A DNA stretch of 64,000 bases from Sva-07 sp963743825 (GCA_963743825.1 CAVURC010000003.1:124001-188000); one strand, 5' to 3'; shown: positions 1 through 8,544, counted from the stretch's first letter. Numbers and translations: made by a program. Notes: generated by a model not told the origin, from the letters alone.

Positions 1-528
1 AAGCTCGCCGGCGGTGTGGCACTGATCAAGGTCGGCGCCGCCACCGAGGTGGAGTTCAAGGAGAAGAAGCACCGCATCGAAGATGCCGTGTCCTCCGTGC
101 GTGCAGCCATCGAGGAAGGCGTGGTCGCCGGTGGCGGCACCGCCCTCATTCGGGCACGGCCCGCCGTGCAGGCCGTCGTCGACTCGCTGGAAGGCGACGA
201 GAAGACCGGCGCCAAGACGGTGTGGGAAGCGCTCACTGCGCCGGCGCGGAACATCGCCAACAACGCAGGCCTCGAAGGTTCGGTCGTCGTTCGCGAGATC
301 GAGGCTGCAGAGGGCCCGATGGGCATGAACGCCGCGACCGGCGAGATGATGGACCTCATCGCTGCGGGCATCATCGACCCGGCCAAGGTGACCCGTGCAG
401 GTCTCCAGAACGCCGCGTCGATCGCTGCGATGGTGCTCACCACCGAGTGCCTCGTCGCCGACGAGCCCGAAGACGAGCCCGCCATGGGTGGCGGCGGCGG
501 TATGGGAGGCATGGGCGGCATGATGTGA
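1..528 (+). CDS. groEL: Chaperonin GroEL, C-terminal part (5' end outside window)
   Basis: The first 175 codons seen here are the end of a 60-kDa chaperonin, the cytosolic ATP-driven folding cage that works with GroES. The reading frame is already open at base 1, so the gene starts upstream of the window. Visible signs are the segment VEDAV-like RIEDAVSSVRAAIEEG, the VVAGGGTAL stretch, the GMNAATGEMMDLI segment that closes the ATP site, and the flexible tail ending GGMGGMGGMM. The tail is the usual Gly/Met-rich GroEL end. The stop codon lies inside a strong hairpin. Family identity is certain; which of the often duplicated actinobacterial GroEL copies this is cannot be told. Confidence 0.97.
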   Translation, partial: KLAGGVALIKVGAATEVEFKEKKHRIEDAVSSVRAAIEEGVVAGGGTALIRARPAVQAVVDSLEGDEKTGAKTVWEALTAPARNIANNAGLEGSVVVREIEAAEGPMGMNAATGEMMDLIAAGIIDPAKVTRAGLQNAASIAAMVLTTECLVADEPEDEPAMGGGGGMGGMGGMM

Positions 529-561
529 GTGCGTGACGGCTCGGCCGTCACGCACTCACAT
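523..561. terminator. Perfect hairpin at groEL stop codon
   Basis: An 18-bp perfect inverted repeat with a 3-nt TCG loop (arms 523-540 and 544-561) includes the groEL stop codon. No U tract follows. It is read as an intrinsic-type terminator or mRNA-stabilising hairpin for groEL. Confidence 0.75.
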
Positions 562-609
562 CGCCGCCGTTTCACGGCGGCCGGCCGGCTTTGCCGGCCA
601 TCCCGCTTC

Positions 610-646
610 TTCGCCCGGGATCGACGTCGAGTCGATCCCGGGCGAA
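610..646. terminator. Second perfect hairpin downstream of groEL
   Basis: Arms 610-625 and 631-646 are a 16-bp perfect inverted repeat around a GTCGA loop. Between it and the first hairpin lie two shorter GC-rich inverted repeats (CCGCCG...CGGCGG and GGCCGGC...GCCGGCC), so about 125 bp after groEL is almost wholly palindromic. The next gene starts at 695, leaving about 48 bp for its promoter. Confidence 0.55.
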
Positions 647-694
647 GCCCGTTTTCGGGCCGAGTGAACGGTCGCGGCGCTGTACCCTCACCCC

Positions 695-1249
695 ATGGCT
701 GGCACTGAGCGCTCGCGGCGGCCGTTCTGGATCCACCAGATGATCGAGTACGTCATCGGGATCGCGCTCATCAGCTCCTCGGTCCAGTTGCCCGATCCCG
801 CGGTGCCGGCGCTCCTCGGGCTGTTGATCGTCATCAATGCAGCCGTCGCCAAGGGATCGGCGGGTGCGTTTCGACTCGTGGGTCGGCGGCTGCATCGAAT
901 ACTCGACCTGGTCGTGATCGCGATCCTGGCCTTCGTTGCGTTCCAGCCCTGGTGGTCGATCGACACGACGAGTCGGATGCTGATCGGATCGATCGCGTTC
1001 ATCCTGTGCTTCGTGTGGTTCTACACCGACTTCGCCGAACAGCGCAGCCGATCCGAGCGCAAGGCGCAGCGATCGGCCGCGAAGGCCGCTCGTGGGCCAA
1101 CCGACAGCACCGAGATCGGTCGCCGAGCCGGGCGGCTCGTCGGTGGCACGGTCAACTCGGCCAAGCGCTGGAAGGACGGCCTCGGCGAGACCGCCGTGAC
1201 CGAGACGCCGCCACCCGCCGAGTGGGATCCACCGACTCCTCCGCAGTAG
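695..1249 (+). CDS. Small multi-pass membrane protein, unknown function
   Basis: A 184-residue protein that I do not recognise. Hydrophobic segments are visible at about residues 17-31, 36-51, 70-87 and 94-111, suggesting three to four membrane helices, the second and third separated by a basic loop (RLVGRRLHR). The last 70 residues are a charged, Arg/Lys/Ala-rich cytoplasmic tail (ERKAQRSAAKAARG) followed by a Pro-rich end. The ATG at 695 is the first start after the groEL hairpins. It stands alone between groEL and a NUDIX gene, and nothing in the context points to a role. Confidence 0.75.
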   Translation: MAGTERSRRPFWIHQMIEYVIGIALISSSVQLPDPAVPALLGLLIVINAAVAKGSAGAFRLVGRRLHRILDLVVIAILAFVAFQPWWSIDTTSRMLIGSIAFILCFVWFYTDFAEQRSRSERKAQRSAAKAARGPTDSTEIGRRAGRLVGGTVNSAKRWKDGLGETAVTETPPPAEWDPPTPPQ

Positions 1250-1472
1250 CCGCCCGTAGGATTGAGCCAGACGTCGACCGATTCGAGCCGCCTCGACGAG
1301 TGGGAGAAGGGCGACGATCTCCCGGCCGGGCGCTGGCCAACATGAAGACGGCCGGCTGGCAGGGTGCTCGCCCAGCTCGCCGCCGAGGGATGGACTCCGG
1401 CCGAGTGACCCGCGCCGGCGCGGCGGGGATCAACGGATTCCGCGGCCCGACGTCTGGACCGAGGATCACGAG
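1250..1472 (+). other. Intergenic stretch with a possible broken small ORF
   Basis: Two protein-like pieces occur in different frames: a 27-codon piece from TTG 1262 (containing LDEWEKGDDLPAG) and VLAQLAAEGWTPAE just after it, followed by an open stretch RIPRPDVWTEDHE that reads in frame into the NUDIX gene. This could be a shifted small gene, or an N-terminal extension of the NUDIX protein broken by indels. I cannot decide between these. Confidence 0.3.
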
Positions 1473-2060
1473 ATGCCGTGGCCGCCGGGGGCGGCATGGT
1501 CGGTCGACGACCTGGTCGGCCCGGTACCCGAACACTCGGCGCCACTGCTCCCGTCGTTCCCCGATGCGCGGGTGTCCGCCGTGCTCATCGTGCTCGTCGA
1601 GGGCGATGACGGCGCCGAGGTGCTCCTCACCCGCCGGTCGATGGAGATGCGCAACCACGGAGGTGAGATCAGCTTTCCGGGTGGACGGCTCGATGCCGGA
1701 GAGACTCCGATCGACGCAGCACTGCGTGAGGCACATGAGGAGGTCGGCCTCGATCCATCCGCACCGACGGTCGTCGGTGAACTCGACCATCTCAACACGA
1801 TCGTCAGCCGCAGCTACATCGTCCCCATCGTCTCGGTTCTCGACCGGCGGCCTGAACTGCGACCGCAGACCGGCGAGGTCGACCGTGTCTTCTGGACACC
1901 TGTCAGCGAACTCACCCGACCGGGTACCTACCGGCTGGAACGTTGGGGCAGCGCGCCGCTCGACCGGCCGCTGCACTTCTTCGAACTCGACGACGAGACC
2001 GTCTGGGGCGCGACCGCCCACATGCTCGTCGACCTGCTCACGTACTCCAGCCGCCGCTGA
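1473..2060 (+). CDS. NUDIX hydrolase, CoA pyrophosphatase type
   Basis: A 195-residue NUDIX protein. The NUDIX box is complete at about residues 70-92 (GGRLDAGETPIDAALREAHE, then EVGL), supplying the metal-binding REXXEE glutamates. The preceding LLTRRS...HGGEISFPGG block is the signature of the CoA diphosphatase subfamily (NudL/YeaB-like), which splits CoA or acyl-CoA to 3',5'-ADP and phosphopantetheine. The ATG at 1473 gives a typical length, but the frame is open upstream with a plausible RIPRPDVW segment and no clear alternative start. The 3' end overlaps the convergent SDR gene by 23 bp. Confidence 0.88.
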   Translation: MPWPPGAAWSVDDLVGPVPEHSAPLLPSFPDARVSAVLIVLVEGDDGAEVLLTRRSMEMRNHGGEISFPGGRLDAGETPIDAALREAHEEVGLDPSAPTVVGELDHLNTIVSRSYIVPIVSVLDRRPELRPQTGEVDRVFWTPVSELTRPGTYRLERWGSAPLDRPLHFFELDDETVWGATAHMLVDLLTYSSRR

Positions 2061-2829
2061 AGCTGAAGAACTGACCGGTCTGGAACCGGCTGGTGCCGTC
2101 GAGCAGCACCGTCGTGAACGACGCCAGCTCGTCCATCGTGCCGAGCCTGCGCATCGGCACCTGTGCTTCGATCGCGGCACGACGCTCGGGATCGGTGTCG
2201 GCCCGTGATGCCCGGAGGAAGCCGGGGAAGTCCATGTAGTTGGTGCCGACCGCGTTGACCTGGATGCCCGCTCGGGCGTACTCCAGACCGACGGCGCGGA
2301 CCAGGCCATTGGCGCCGGCGCGGGTGCCGCCGTAGATCGACGTGATCGGATCGGGGCGTGCCCCGGTCGCCGACGTGAACACGACGACCTGGCCGCACTG
2401 CGCGTCGACCATCGGTGGGAGCACAGCTTGCAGGCCGTGGAACACCATGTCGAGGTTCATGCGCTTGACGCGTTCCCACTGATCGATGGTCATGTCGAGG
2501 AACTTGCCGACGATGATCTGGCCGGTGACGAGACATGCCGAGTCGAGTCGTGCGAACCGGTCGAGTGTCTGCGACACGAGCGACCGGTTGCCCTCGGCCG
2601 TGGTCAGGTCGACGTCGGTGACAGTCAGCACTGATGCGCCGAGCGATTCGAGCTCGGGGATCTGTTCGGAGAACGGCACCTCGACGCCGACCATCGAGTC
2701 GTCGCCGTCGGTGCCCTGCAGGACGAGATCGAATCCACGTCCCGCCAACGACCGCGCGAGCGCCGGCCCGACATATCCGCTGGACATGGTGATCAGTGCC
2801 ACGGGACGCGAGTCGGTCATGTCGATCAT
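2038..2829 (-). CDS. Short-chain dehydrogenase/reductase with altered active site
   Basis: About 263 residues with a Rossmann-type SDR fold: an N-terminal beta strand and a loosened dinucleotide motif (TMSSGYVGPALA in place of TGxxxGxG), the LVTGQ strand, the catalytic-position serine in VVFTSATGA, and SIYGGTRAGA where SDRs carry Y-x3-K. The catalytic lysine is therefore an arginine, so activity may be altered. The C-terminus GQFFSFSGGW is typical. ATG 2829 lies 8 bp downstream of the decarboxylase stop, and ATG 2820 (MTDSRP) is an alternative start. The two genes form an operon. Substrate unknown. Confidence 0.85.
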   Translation of the reverse strand: MIDMTDSRPVALITMSSGYVGPALARSLAGRGFDLVLQGTDGDDSMVGVEVPFSEQIPELESLGASVLTVTDVDLTTAEGNRSLVSQTLDRFARLDSACLVTGQIIVGKFLDMTIDQWERVKRMNLDMVFHGLQAVLPPMVDAQCGQVVVFTSATGARPDPITSIYGGTRAGANGLVRAVGLEYARAGIQVNAVGTNYMDFPGFLRASRADTDPERRAAIEAQVPMRRLGTMDELASFTTVLLDGTSRFQTGQFFSFSGGWST

Positions 2830-2837
2830 CCTGCCAT

Positions 2838-4256
2838 TCAGGCGAGGGCGGTGAGGAGGCTCCAGGCCGCGTCGACGTGATGTCGCTCGGTGGCGCGAGC
2901 GCCGATCGAGACGCGCAGCACCGAACGTCCGTCGAGCACCGTGCGTGTGAACAGCGCGTCGCCGGATGCGTTGGCCGCTTCGATCAGCTGGTCGGTCGCG
3001 ATGTCGGCAGCCTCGGGGTCGTCGGCGCGGATGGCGATGCACAGGAGGTTCAACGGGTGTGGCGCAACGATGTCGAACCGATCGTCGTCGGCGACGCTGG
3101 CCGCGAGCTCCTGCGTGAGCAGCACGTGGCGCCGGATCATCGACTGGAACGAACCGACGCCTTCACAGCGGATCGCGAACCACAGCTTGAGGGCACGGAA
3201 CCGGCGACCGAGCGGGATCTGCCAGTCGCGGTAGTCGATGACGGCTCCCGCTTCCGCCGCCTGTGAACGCAGATACTCGGGCAGGATGCTCAGCGCACCG
3301 AGCAGCGCTGCACGATCGGCGGTCCAGTACAGATTGCAGTCGAAGTTGACGCCCATCCACTTGTGGGGATTCGTGCAGTACGAGTCGGCGTATTCCGTGC
3401 CCTCGTTGACCCACCGGTGCTCGGGCGCGAGCGCTGCGATGCCCGACATCGCCGCGTCGACGTGGAGCCAGATGCCCTCGCGCTCACAGATCGGACCGAG
3501 TGCAGCCGTCGGGTCGAATGCCATCGACGACGTGGTGCCGTGGGCCGAGCACACGAAGAATGGGGTCAACCCGGCGGCCCGATCCACGGAGATCATCTCG
3601 TCGAGGGCATCGGCACGCATCGCATACGACTCGTCGTGCGGCACGATCCGGATGCGGTCGGTGCCGACGCCGGCGATCCGCAGGCCCTTCTCGATGCTCG
3701 AGTGGGCCTGCGAGGTGGCGTAGGCGACGAGCCTCGTCGTGTCGCCGTCGGCGTTGACCGCACCGGCCGTCGCACGCCAGCGAGCCGACAGGATGGCAAC
3801 GAGCGTCGCCTCGCTCGCCGTTCCCTGGATCACCCCACCGCCGTTGTCGCTGCGCGAATCGAACCGCTCGGGAAGGTCGAGCAGTTCGCGCATCCAGTCG
3901 AGCATCAGCGTCTCGACTTCGGTACACGCCGGCGAGGTCACCCAGCTCATTCCCTGGACACCGAGCCCGGCCGACAGGAGCTCACCGAGGATCGACGGGT
4001 ACGACGTGTTCGACGGGAAGTAGGCGAAGAACCCCGGGTGTTGCCACTGGGTGAGGCCGGGCACGATGATCCGCTCGACGTCGGCCATCACCGCCTCGAA
4101 CGACTCGGGCTCGGTCGGCGGATGTTCGGGGAGTTGCGAACGCACGTCACCGGGTTCGACCATGGCTGCCACCGGTCGCTGCTCGACGTCGTCGACGTAG
4201 TCGGCGATCCAGTCGATCAGGGCGTGGCCATGGGTTCTGAACTCATCGGGGGTCAC
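2838..4256 (-). CDS. PLP-dependent group II decarboxylase (aromatic amino acid decarboxylase family)
   Basis: A 472-residue fold-type I PLP enzyme. The segment TQWQHPGFFAYFPSNTSYPS near residue 70 and the SWVTSPACTEVE block are typical of aromatic-L-amino-acid and related decarboxylases. The cofactor lysine sits in CTNPHKWMGVNFDCN (about residue 300), and the aspartate that contacts the pyridine nitrogen is in WLHVDAAMSG. These enzymes decarboxylate tryptophan, tyrosine, DOPA, histidine or glutamate; the specificity cannot be read from sequence. It is followed by an SDR 8 bp downstream, so the amine or its aldehyde may be further reduced or oxidised (inference). The length is normal for the family. 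Confidence 0.93.
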   Translation of the reverse strand: MTPDEFRTHGHALIDWIADYVDDVEQRPVAAMVEPGDVRSQLPEHPPTEPESFEAVMADVERIIVPGLTQWQHPGFFAYFPSNTSYPSILGELLSAGLGVQGMSWVTSPACTEVETLMLDWMRELLDLPERFDSRSDNGGGVIQGTASEATLVAILSARWRATAGAVNADGDTTRLVAYATSQAHSSIEKGLRIAGVGTDRIRIVPHDESYAMRADALDEMISVDRAAGLTPFFVCSAHGTTSSMAFDPTAALGPICEREGIWLHVDAAMSGIAALAPEHRWVNEGTEYADSYCTNPHKWMGVNFDCNLYWTADRAALLGALSILPEYLRSQAAEAGAVIDYRDWQIPLGRRFRALKLWFAIRCEGVGSFQSMIRRHVLLTQELAASVADDDRFDIVAPHPLNLLCIAIRADDPEAADIATDQLIEAANASGDALFTRTVLDGRSVLRVSIGARATERHHVDAAWSLLTALA

Positions 4257-4280
4257 GGCGCAGAGGCTATGTCGTCGGCG

Positions 4281-4616
4281 TCATCGCGCCGATTTCGCGC
4301 CACACCCCACGCCGACGCGACCGAAGATGATCAGCAGCCCGCCGATCATGGCGATGGCGACGAGGTTCTGATGCCACCCACCGCGCTGCTCGCTCCCGCA
4401 GCCGGGTCGCTGCAGTGTGCCGACGCATGCGGTGAGGTCGGCGTCTTCGGGGAGGAACGGATTCGCCGTGTCGACGGGGATGTCGGTCGAGACCGGCACC
4501 GGCTGGTTGCTGCCTGCAGCGACCGGCGCGATGTGCGAGTCGAACGCCGGCGCACCGACGACGATGGTCACCACGAACAGGATGCGGACCACCAGCGACG
4601 CTGATCTACGATTCAC
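4281..4616 (-). CDS. Small exported protein with C-terminal membrane helix
   Basis: 111 residues with no recognised domain. A signal-peptide-like start (MNRRSASLVVRILFVVTIVV) is followed by a polar region with two cysteines (ACVGTLQRPGCG) and a hydrophobic helix near residues 85-103 (LVAIAMIGGLLIIFGRVGVG). It is probably a secreted or membrane protein whose cysteines face outside. It is head to head with guaA: the two start codons are only 4 bp apart, so each promoter must lie inside the other gene, or the transcripts overlap. Confidence 0.7.
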   Translation of the reverse strand: MNRRSASLVVRILFVVTIVVGAPAFDSHIAPVAAGSNQPVPVSTDIPVDTANPFLPEDADLTACVGTLQRPGCGSEQRGGWHQNLVAIAMIGGLLIIFGRVGVGCGAKSAR

Positions 4617-4620
4617 GTTC

Positions 4621-6180
4621 TTGAGTCAACCTCCCCATCACGACCGCCCCACCGTGCTCGTCGTCGACTTCGGCGCCCAGTACGCCCAGCTGATCGCCCG
4701 ACGGGTCCGCGAGCTGAAGGTCTACTCCGAGATCGTCCCGCATCGCATCACCGCCGAAGAGGTCGCCGCTCGTCGCCCCGCCGCGATCGTGCTGTCGGGT
4801 GGACCCAAGAGTGTCCACGTCGACGGCGCGCCATCGCTCGATCCGGCCATCTACGAACTCGGCGTGCCGATCCTCGGTATCTGCTACGGCGCCCAGCTCA
4901 TCGGCCAACAGCTCGGTGGCGTGGTCGGCCGTGGCATGCAGGGGGAGTACGGCCGCGCCCGAATGACCCGGATCGGCCCGTCGCTGCTGCTGCCCGATGA
5001 TGCGCCCGAGGTTCACGACGTGTGGATGAGCCACTTCGACGGCGTCACCGACGCTCCCGACGGCTTCACCGTCACGGCCGGCACGCCGGGCGCGCCCGTC
5101 GCTGTGCTGGAGAACGACGAGCGACGCATCTATGGCGTGCAGTTCCACCCCGAGGTCGTGCACTCGCCCTACGGGATGGCCGTGCTGGCCAGATTCCTGC
5201 ACGAACGCGCCGGGATCGGTGCCGACTGGGAGATGTCGTCCGTCATCGACGAACAGGTCGAACTGATCCGCGAGCAGGTCGGGTCCGACCGGGTGATCTG
5301 TGGACTGTCGGGCGGGGTCGACTCCTCGGTGGCGGCGGCGCTCGTCCACAAGGCGATCGGTCATCAGCTCACCTGTATCTATGTCGACACCGGTCTGATG
5401 CGCAAGGGCGAGAGCGATCAGGTCGTCGAGACCTTCCGGCGCAACCTCGGCATCGAGCTGATCCACGTCGACGCCGGCGAACGGTTCTTTGCGGCGCTGG
5501 CCGGCGTCACCGAGCCCGAGGCCAAACGCAAGGCGATCGGCGAGCAGTTCATCCGTGTCTTCGAGGAGAACACGGGCGGGCTCACCGATGCCCGGTTCCT
5601 CGTTCAGGGCACGCTGTATCCGGACCTCATCGAGAGCGGCGGGACCGACGGCACCGCATCGGTGATCAAGAGCCATCACAACGTCGGCGGGCTGCCTGAC
5701 GACATGACGCTGGAGCTGATCGAACCGCTCCGCGAGCTGTTCAAGGACGAGGTGCGCAAGCTCGGCATCGAACTCGGCCTGCCCGACGAGATGGTGTGGC
5801 GCCAACCGTTCCCCGGCCCGGGCCTCGGGGTGCGCATCATCGGCGAGGTGACGCCCGAGCGCGTGGCGCTGTTGCAGGAGGCCGACGCCATCGTTCGCGA
5901 GGAGCTTCGTCTCGCTGGGCTCGAACGCGAGATCTGGCAGTCGTTCGCGGTGCTCGCCGACATCCGCTCGGTGGGCGTGATGGGCGACGAACGCACCTAC
6001 GGCCACCCGATCATCATCAGGGCGGTGACCAGCGACGATGCAATGACCGCTGACTGGGCTCGCATCCCCTACGACGTGCTGGAAGCCATGTCGCAGCGGA
6101 TCATCAACGAGGTGCCCGGCATCAACCGGGTGGCCTACGACATCACCTCCAAGCCGCCCGGCACCATCGAATGGGAGTGA
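4621..6180 (+). CDS. guaA: GMP synthase (glutamine-hydrolysing)
   Basis: Makes GMP from XMP, ATP and glutamine in the cytosol, the last step of guanine nucleotide synthesis. The 519 residues match the family length. The N-terminal class I glutaminase carries the nucleophile Cys88 in GICYGAQ and the His-Glu pair in QFHPEV. The ATP-pyrophosphatase P-loop SGGVDSSV lies near residue 230, and the C-terminal dimerisation domain ends in GTIEWE. TTG 4621 is chosen as start because homology begins there (MSQPPHHDRPTVLVVDFG); the ATG upstream at 4417 would lie inside the divergent gene. No Shine-Dalgarno site is seen. Confidence 0.96.
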   Translation: MSQPPHHDRPTVLVVDFGAQYAQLIARRVRELKVYSEIVPHRITAEEVAARRPAAIVLSGGPKSVHVDGAPSLDPAIYELGVPILGICYGAQLIGQQLGGVVGRGMQGEYGRARMTRIGPSLLLPDDAPEVHDVWMSHFDGVTDAPDGFTVTAGTPGAPVAVLENDERRIYGVQFHPEVVHSPYGMAVLARFLHERAGIGADWEMSSVIDEQVELIREQVGSDRVICGLSGGVDSSVAAALVHKAIGHQLTCIYVDTGLMRKGESDQVVETFRRNLGIELIHVDAGERFFAALAGVTEPEAKRKAIGEQFIRVFEENTGGLTDARFLVQGTLYPDLIESGGTDGTASVIKSHHNVGGLPDDMTLELIEPLRELFKDEVRKLGIELGLPDEMVWRQPFPGPGLGVRIIGEVTPERVALLQEADAIVREELRLAGLEREIWQSFAVLADIRSVGVMGDERTYGHPIIIRAVTSDDAMTADWARIPYDVLEAMSQRIINEVPGINRVAYDITSKPPGTIEWE

Positions 6181-6181
6181 A

Positions 6182-6210
6182 TGAGACGCGGGGTCTGACC
6201 CCGCGTCTCA
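6182..6210. terminator. guaA terminator hairpin, T-CTG-A apex family
   Basis: A 13-bp perfect stem starting 2 bp after the guaA stop (arms 6182-6194 and 6198-6210, loop CTG). The apical part GGGTCTGACCC recurs at 31035-31064 and 33199-33223 with different lower stems. Confidence 0.8.
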
Positions 6211-6293
6211 CTTGGGTGTGACGAGGGTCGCAGAGTTTTCGTCAGGCTTTCGCAACACATTCGTCATATTCGCTAGGCTGTGCCCTCGTAGCT

Positions 6294-7442
6294 ATGAAGC
6301 AACTTCTCCGTGTCATCCCGATCGCCATTGCCGTGGCGTTCCTCGTTCCCGCCATGACCCCGGCGGTCGCACAGGCGCAATCGGTCGACCAGCAGAAGCA
6401 GAAGGTCGAAGACATCGTCGATCAGCTGGAGCGCCTCGAAGAGCGCGCGCTGCACCTCGGCGAGGAGTACAACGACGCGATCGACACCAAGAGCCAGCTC
6501 GACGTGGAGATTGCCGATGCCGAGGCGCGAATTGCCGAGCAGGAAGCCGAGCTGGCCGTGCTGCGGTCCAACCTCAGCGAGATGGCCCTGCGCTCGTTCG
6601 TTGGCGGTGGCGCTGCGCCACTCGGCCCGCTCTTCGAGGACGCTGCCAATCTGAACGATGCCCTCCAGCGCGAGGAACTCGCCAAGGTCGCACTCAGTGC
6701 CGGTGACGTGACGACCGACAAACTCGACGCGCTGGTTGCCGACATCAACGATGAACGCAAGGCGCTCGACAACAAGCGCCAGCAGGCCGAACAGCTCGCT
6801 GAGTCGCTCGTCGACGCCAAGGCGCAGACCGAGGAACTCACCGCCGAGTACACCAACGCTCGCGCTGATGCCGAGGCAAAGCTCGGTCAACTCGTCGCGC
6901 AGGAAGAGGCGCGCCGAGCGCAGGAGTCCGCCCGTCGGGTCCAGGAGCAGGCGAGCTCGAATCAGGCAGCCTCGAACTCGTCCGCAGGCAACTCCAGCGG
7001 GGGTGGCTCGACATCGACCTCGGGCGAAACGTCGACCTCCGGCGGAGGATCGTCGGGATCCGGCGGAGGCTTCACGGCCCCGTCGGTGTCGTCTCGCTCG
7101 GGCCTCGCGGTGCAGGCGGCGCTGGCGCAGCAGGGCACCCCGTACCGTTTCGCCACATCGACGCCGGGCGTCGGGTTCGACTGCTCGGGCCTCACTGCGT
7201 ACGCCTGGGGCCAGGCCGGCGTGGGGCTGCCGCACCAGTCACGGGCCCAGTTCGCGTCGACACCTCGCGTGCCGATCGATCAGGCGCAGCCTGGCGACCT
7301 GTTGTTCTTCTACAGCCCGATCAGCCATGTCAGCATCTACCTCGGCAACGGCACGCAGGTACACGCCCCGAACACCGGCACGACGGTGTCGGTCGCTGCG
7401 GTGAACTGGGGCAAGGTCGTCGGCGTCGGTCGACCCGGCTGA
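6294..7442 (+). CDS. NlpC/P60 cell-wall endopeptidase with coiled-coil N-terminus
   Basis: A 382-residue secreted peptidoglycan hydrolase of the RipA/C40 type, which cuts the stem peptide and usually helps daughter-cell separation. A signal peptide ends near AVAQAQ (residue 29). It is followed by a long charged coiled coil with EELAELEVL-type heptads to about residue 225, a Ser/Gly-rich linker and a C-terminal NlpC/P60 domain. The catalytic Cys near 296 lies in GFDCSGLTAYAW and the His near 344 in SHVSIYLGNG. The coiled coil resembles FtsEX- or ParB-like activator modules of cell-wall hydrolases. The ATG is the first in frame, and the gene ends at the 33-bp palindrome. Confidence 0.93.
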   Translation: MKQLLRVIPIAIAVAFLVPAMTPAVAQAQSVDQQKQKVEDIVDQLERLEERALHLGEEYNDAIDTKSQLDVEIADAEARIAEQEAELAVLRSNLSEMALRSFVGGGAAPLGPLFEDAANLNDALQREELAKVALSAGDVTTDKLDALVADINDERKALDNKRQQAEQLAESLVDAKAQTEELTAEYTNARADAEAKLGQLVAQEEARRAQESARRVQEQASSNQAASNSSAGNSSGGGSTSTSGETSTSGGGSSGSGGGFTAPSVSSRSGLAVQAALAQQGTPYRFATSTPGVGFDCSGLTAYAWGQAGVGLPHQSRAQFASTPRVPIDQAQPGDLLFFYSPISHVSIYLGNGTQVHAPNTGTTVSVAAVNWGKVVGVGRPG

Positions 7443-7445
7443 CCG

Positions 7446-7478
7446 ACGTACACGATGTGTCAGACACATCGTGTACGT
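7446..7478. terminator. 33-bp perfect palindrome after NlpC/P60 gene (copy 1)
   Basis: Arms 7446-7460 and 7464-7478 form a 15-bp perfect stem with loop CAG, 3 bp after the stop codon. The exact reverse complement occurs at 19833-19865, likewise at the 3' end of a gene and in the same orientation relative to that gene. Confidence 0.8.
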
Positions 7479-7506
7479 GGCGGCGGTGCGACTACGGTCG
7501 GCGACC

Positions 7507-8544
7507 GTGCAGGAACCGATTCACGGAATCGATCGCGATCGCGTCACCGAGTGGCTCGTCGACAACATCGTCGGGGCGCACGCCCCATTCGAGTTCATCC
7601 CGATCGCGGGCGGTCGTTCCAACCTGACGTTCACGGTCACGGATGCGAACGGCACGAAGTACGTGTTGCGTCGCCCGCCGACCGGGGCCGTCCTCGCAAC
7701 GGCGCACGACATGGCACGCGAGCACAAGATCATCTCAGCTGTCGGGAAGACTGCTGTCCCTGTGCCGCCAGCGCTCGGCCTGTGCACCGATGATGCAGTG
7801 AACGGCGCGCCGTTCTACGTGATGGGCTTCGTCGACGGAGTGGTGCTCGACAGTGCCGACAAGGGCGCCTCGATGACACCGGATCTTCGTCGCGCCGCAG
7901 GGCTGCACCTGATCGACGTACTTGCCGATCTGCACGCGGTCGATGTCGACGCCGTCGGTCTGGGTGACCTCGCCAAGCGTGAGGGGTACGTCGAGCGTCA
8001 GGTGAAGCGCTGGAGCGCCCAGTGGCAGAACTCGAAGACCCGCGAACTGCCGGCGGTCGACGAGGTCGCCAAGCGTCTCGCCGAGCGGATGCCGGTGCAA
8101 CAAGGAGTCTCGATCGCGCACGGCGATTTTCGCTTCGGCAACGTGCTCACCGACACCTCGAGCGGCCGAATCGCGGCGGTCCTCGACTGGGAGCTGTGCA
8201 CGCTCGGCGATCCATTGGCCGACGTCGGCTACGTCGGTGTCTATTGGGCCGACCCGGGCACCCAGCAGAGCCGTCCCAACGATCCGACGGGCATCGAGGG
8301 GTTCCCGGCCTACTCCGAACTGCTCGACCGCTACGCCGCGAAGACCGGTCGCGATCTGTCGGAGATCGACTATTACATCGCCTTCGGGTCGTGGCGCCTC
8401 GCCGTGATCTCCGAGGGTGTGTATGCCCGCTACCTCCACGGCGCCATGGGCGATCAGGGCATCAGCGACGACCAACTGAACGCGTTCAAGATCGGCACCG
8501 AAGTCCTCGCCGAGTCGGCGCTCGAGGCGATGAAGCGACTGTGA
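7507..8544 (+). CDS. Phosphotransferase family protein (aminoglycoside phosphotransferase/choline kinase fold)
   Basis: About 345 residues with the protein-kinase-like APH fold: nucleotide loop IAGGRSNLTFTV, lysine-position strand KYVLRRPP, Brenner motif HGDFRFGNVL and the metal-binding DWELCTLGDP. Proteins of this subfamily in actinobacteria often sit with acyl-CoA dehydrogenases and synthetases and resemble the kinase half of ACAD10/11 (family knowledge). Here the neighbours are a dienelactone hydrolase and an acyl-CoA synthetase, which fits hydroxy-acid or lipid catabolism. GTG 7507 is preferred over GTG 7471, which lies inside the palindrome. Real antibiotic resistance is unlikely. Confidence 0.88.
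   Translation: MQEPIHGIDRDRVTEWLVDNIVGAHAPFEFIPIAGGRSNLTFTVTDANGTKYVLRRPPTGAVLATAHDMAREHKIISAVGKTAVPVPPALGLCTDDAVNGAPFYVMGFVDGVVLDSADKGASMTPDLRRAAGLHLIDVLADLHAVDVDAVGLGDLAKREGYVERQVKRWSAQWQNSKTRELPAVDEVAKRLAERMPVQQGVSIAHGDFRFGNVLTDTSSGRIAAVLDWELCTLGDPLADVGYVGVYWADPGTQQSRPNDPTGIEGFPAYSELLDRYAAKTGRDLSEIDYYIAFGSWRLAVISEGVYARYLHGAMGDQGISDDQLNAFKIGTEVLAESALEAMKRL

Noticed and set aside
4606..6006. 466-codon minus-strand frame opposite guaA
   Set aside because: guaA on the plus strand has all family motifs; the minus frame is its shadow.
6181..6293. ydaO-type riboswitch before the NlpC/P60 gene
   Set aside because: The 113-bp gap is too short and is partly taken by the guaA hairpin; no conserved core is seen.
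7507..8544. Aminoglycoside resistance gene
   Set aside because: Only the kinase fold is shared; the subfamily and neighbours point to catabolism.
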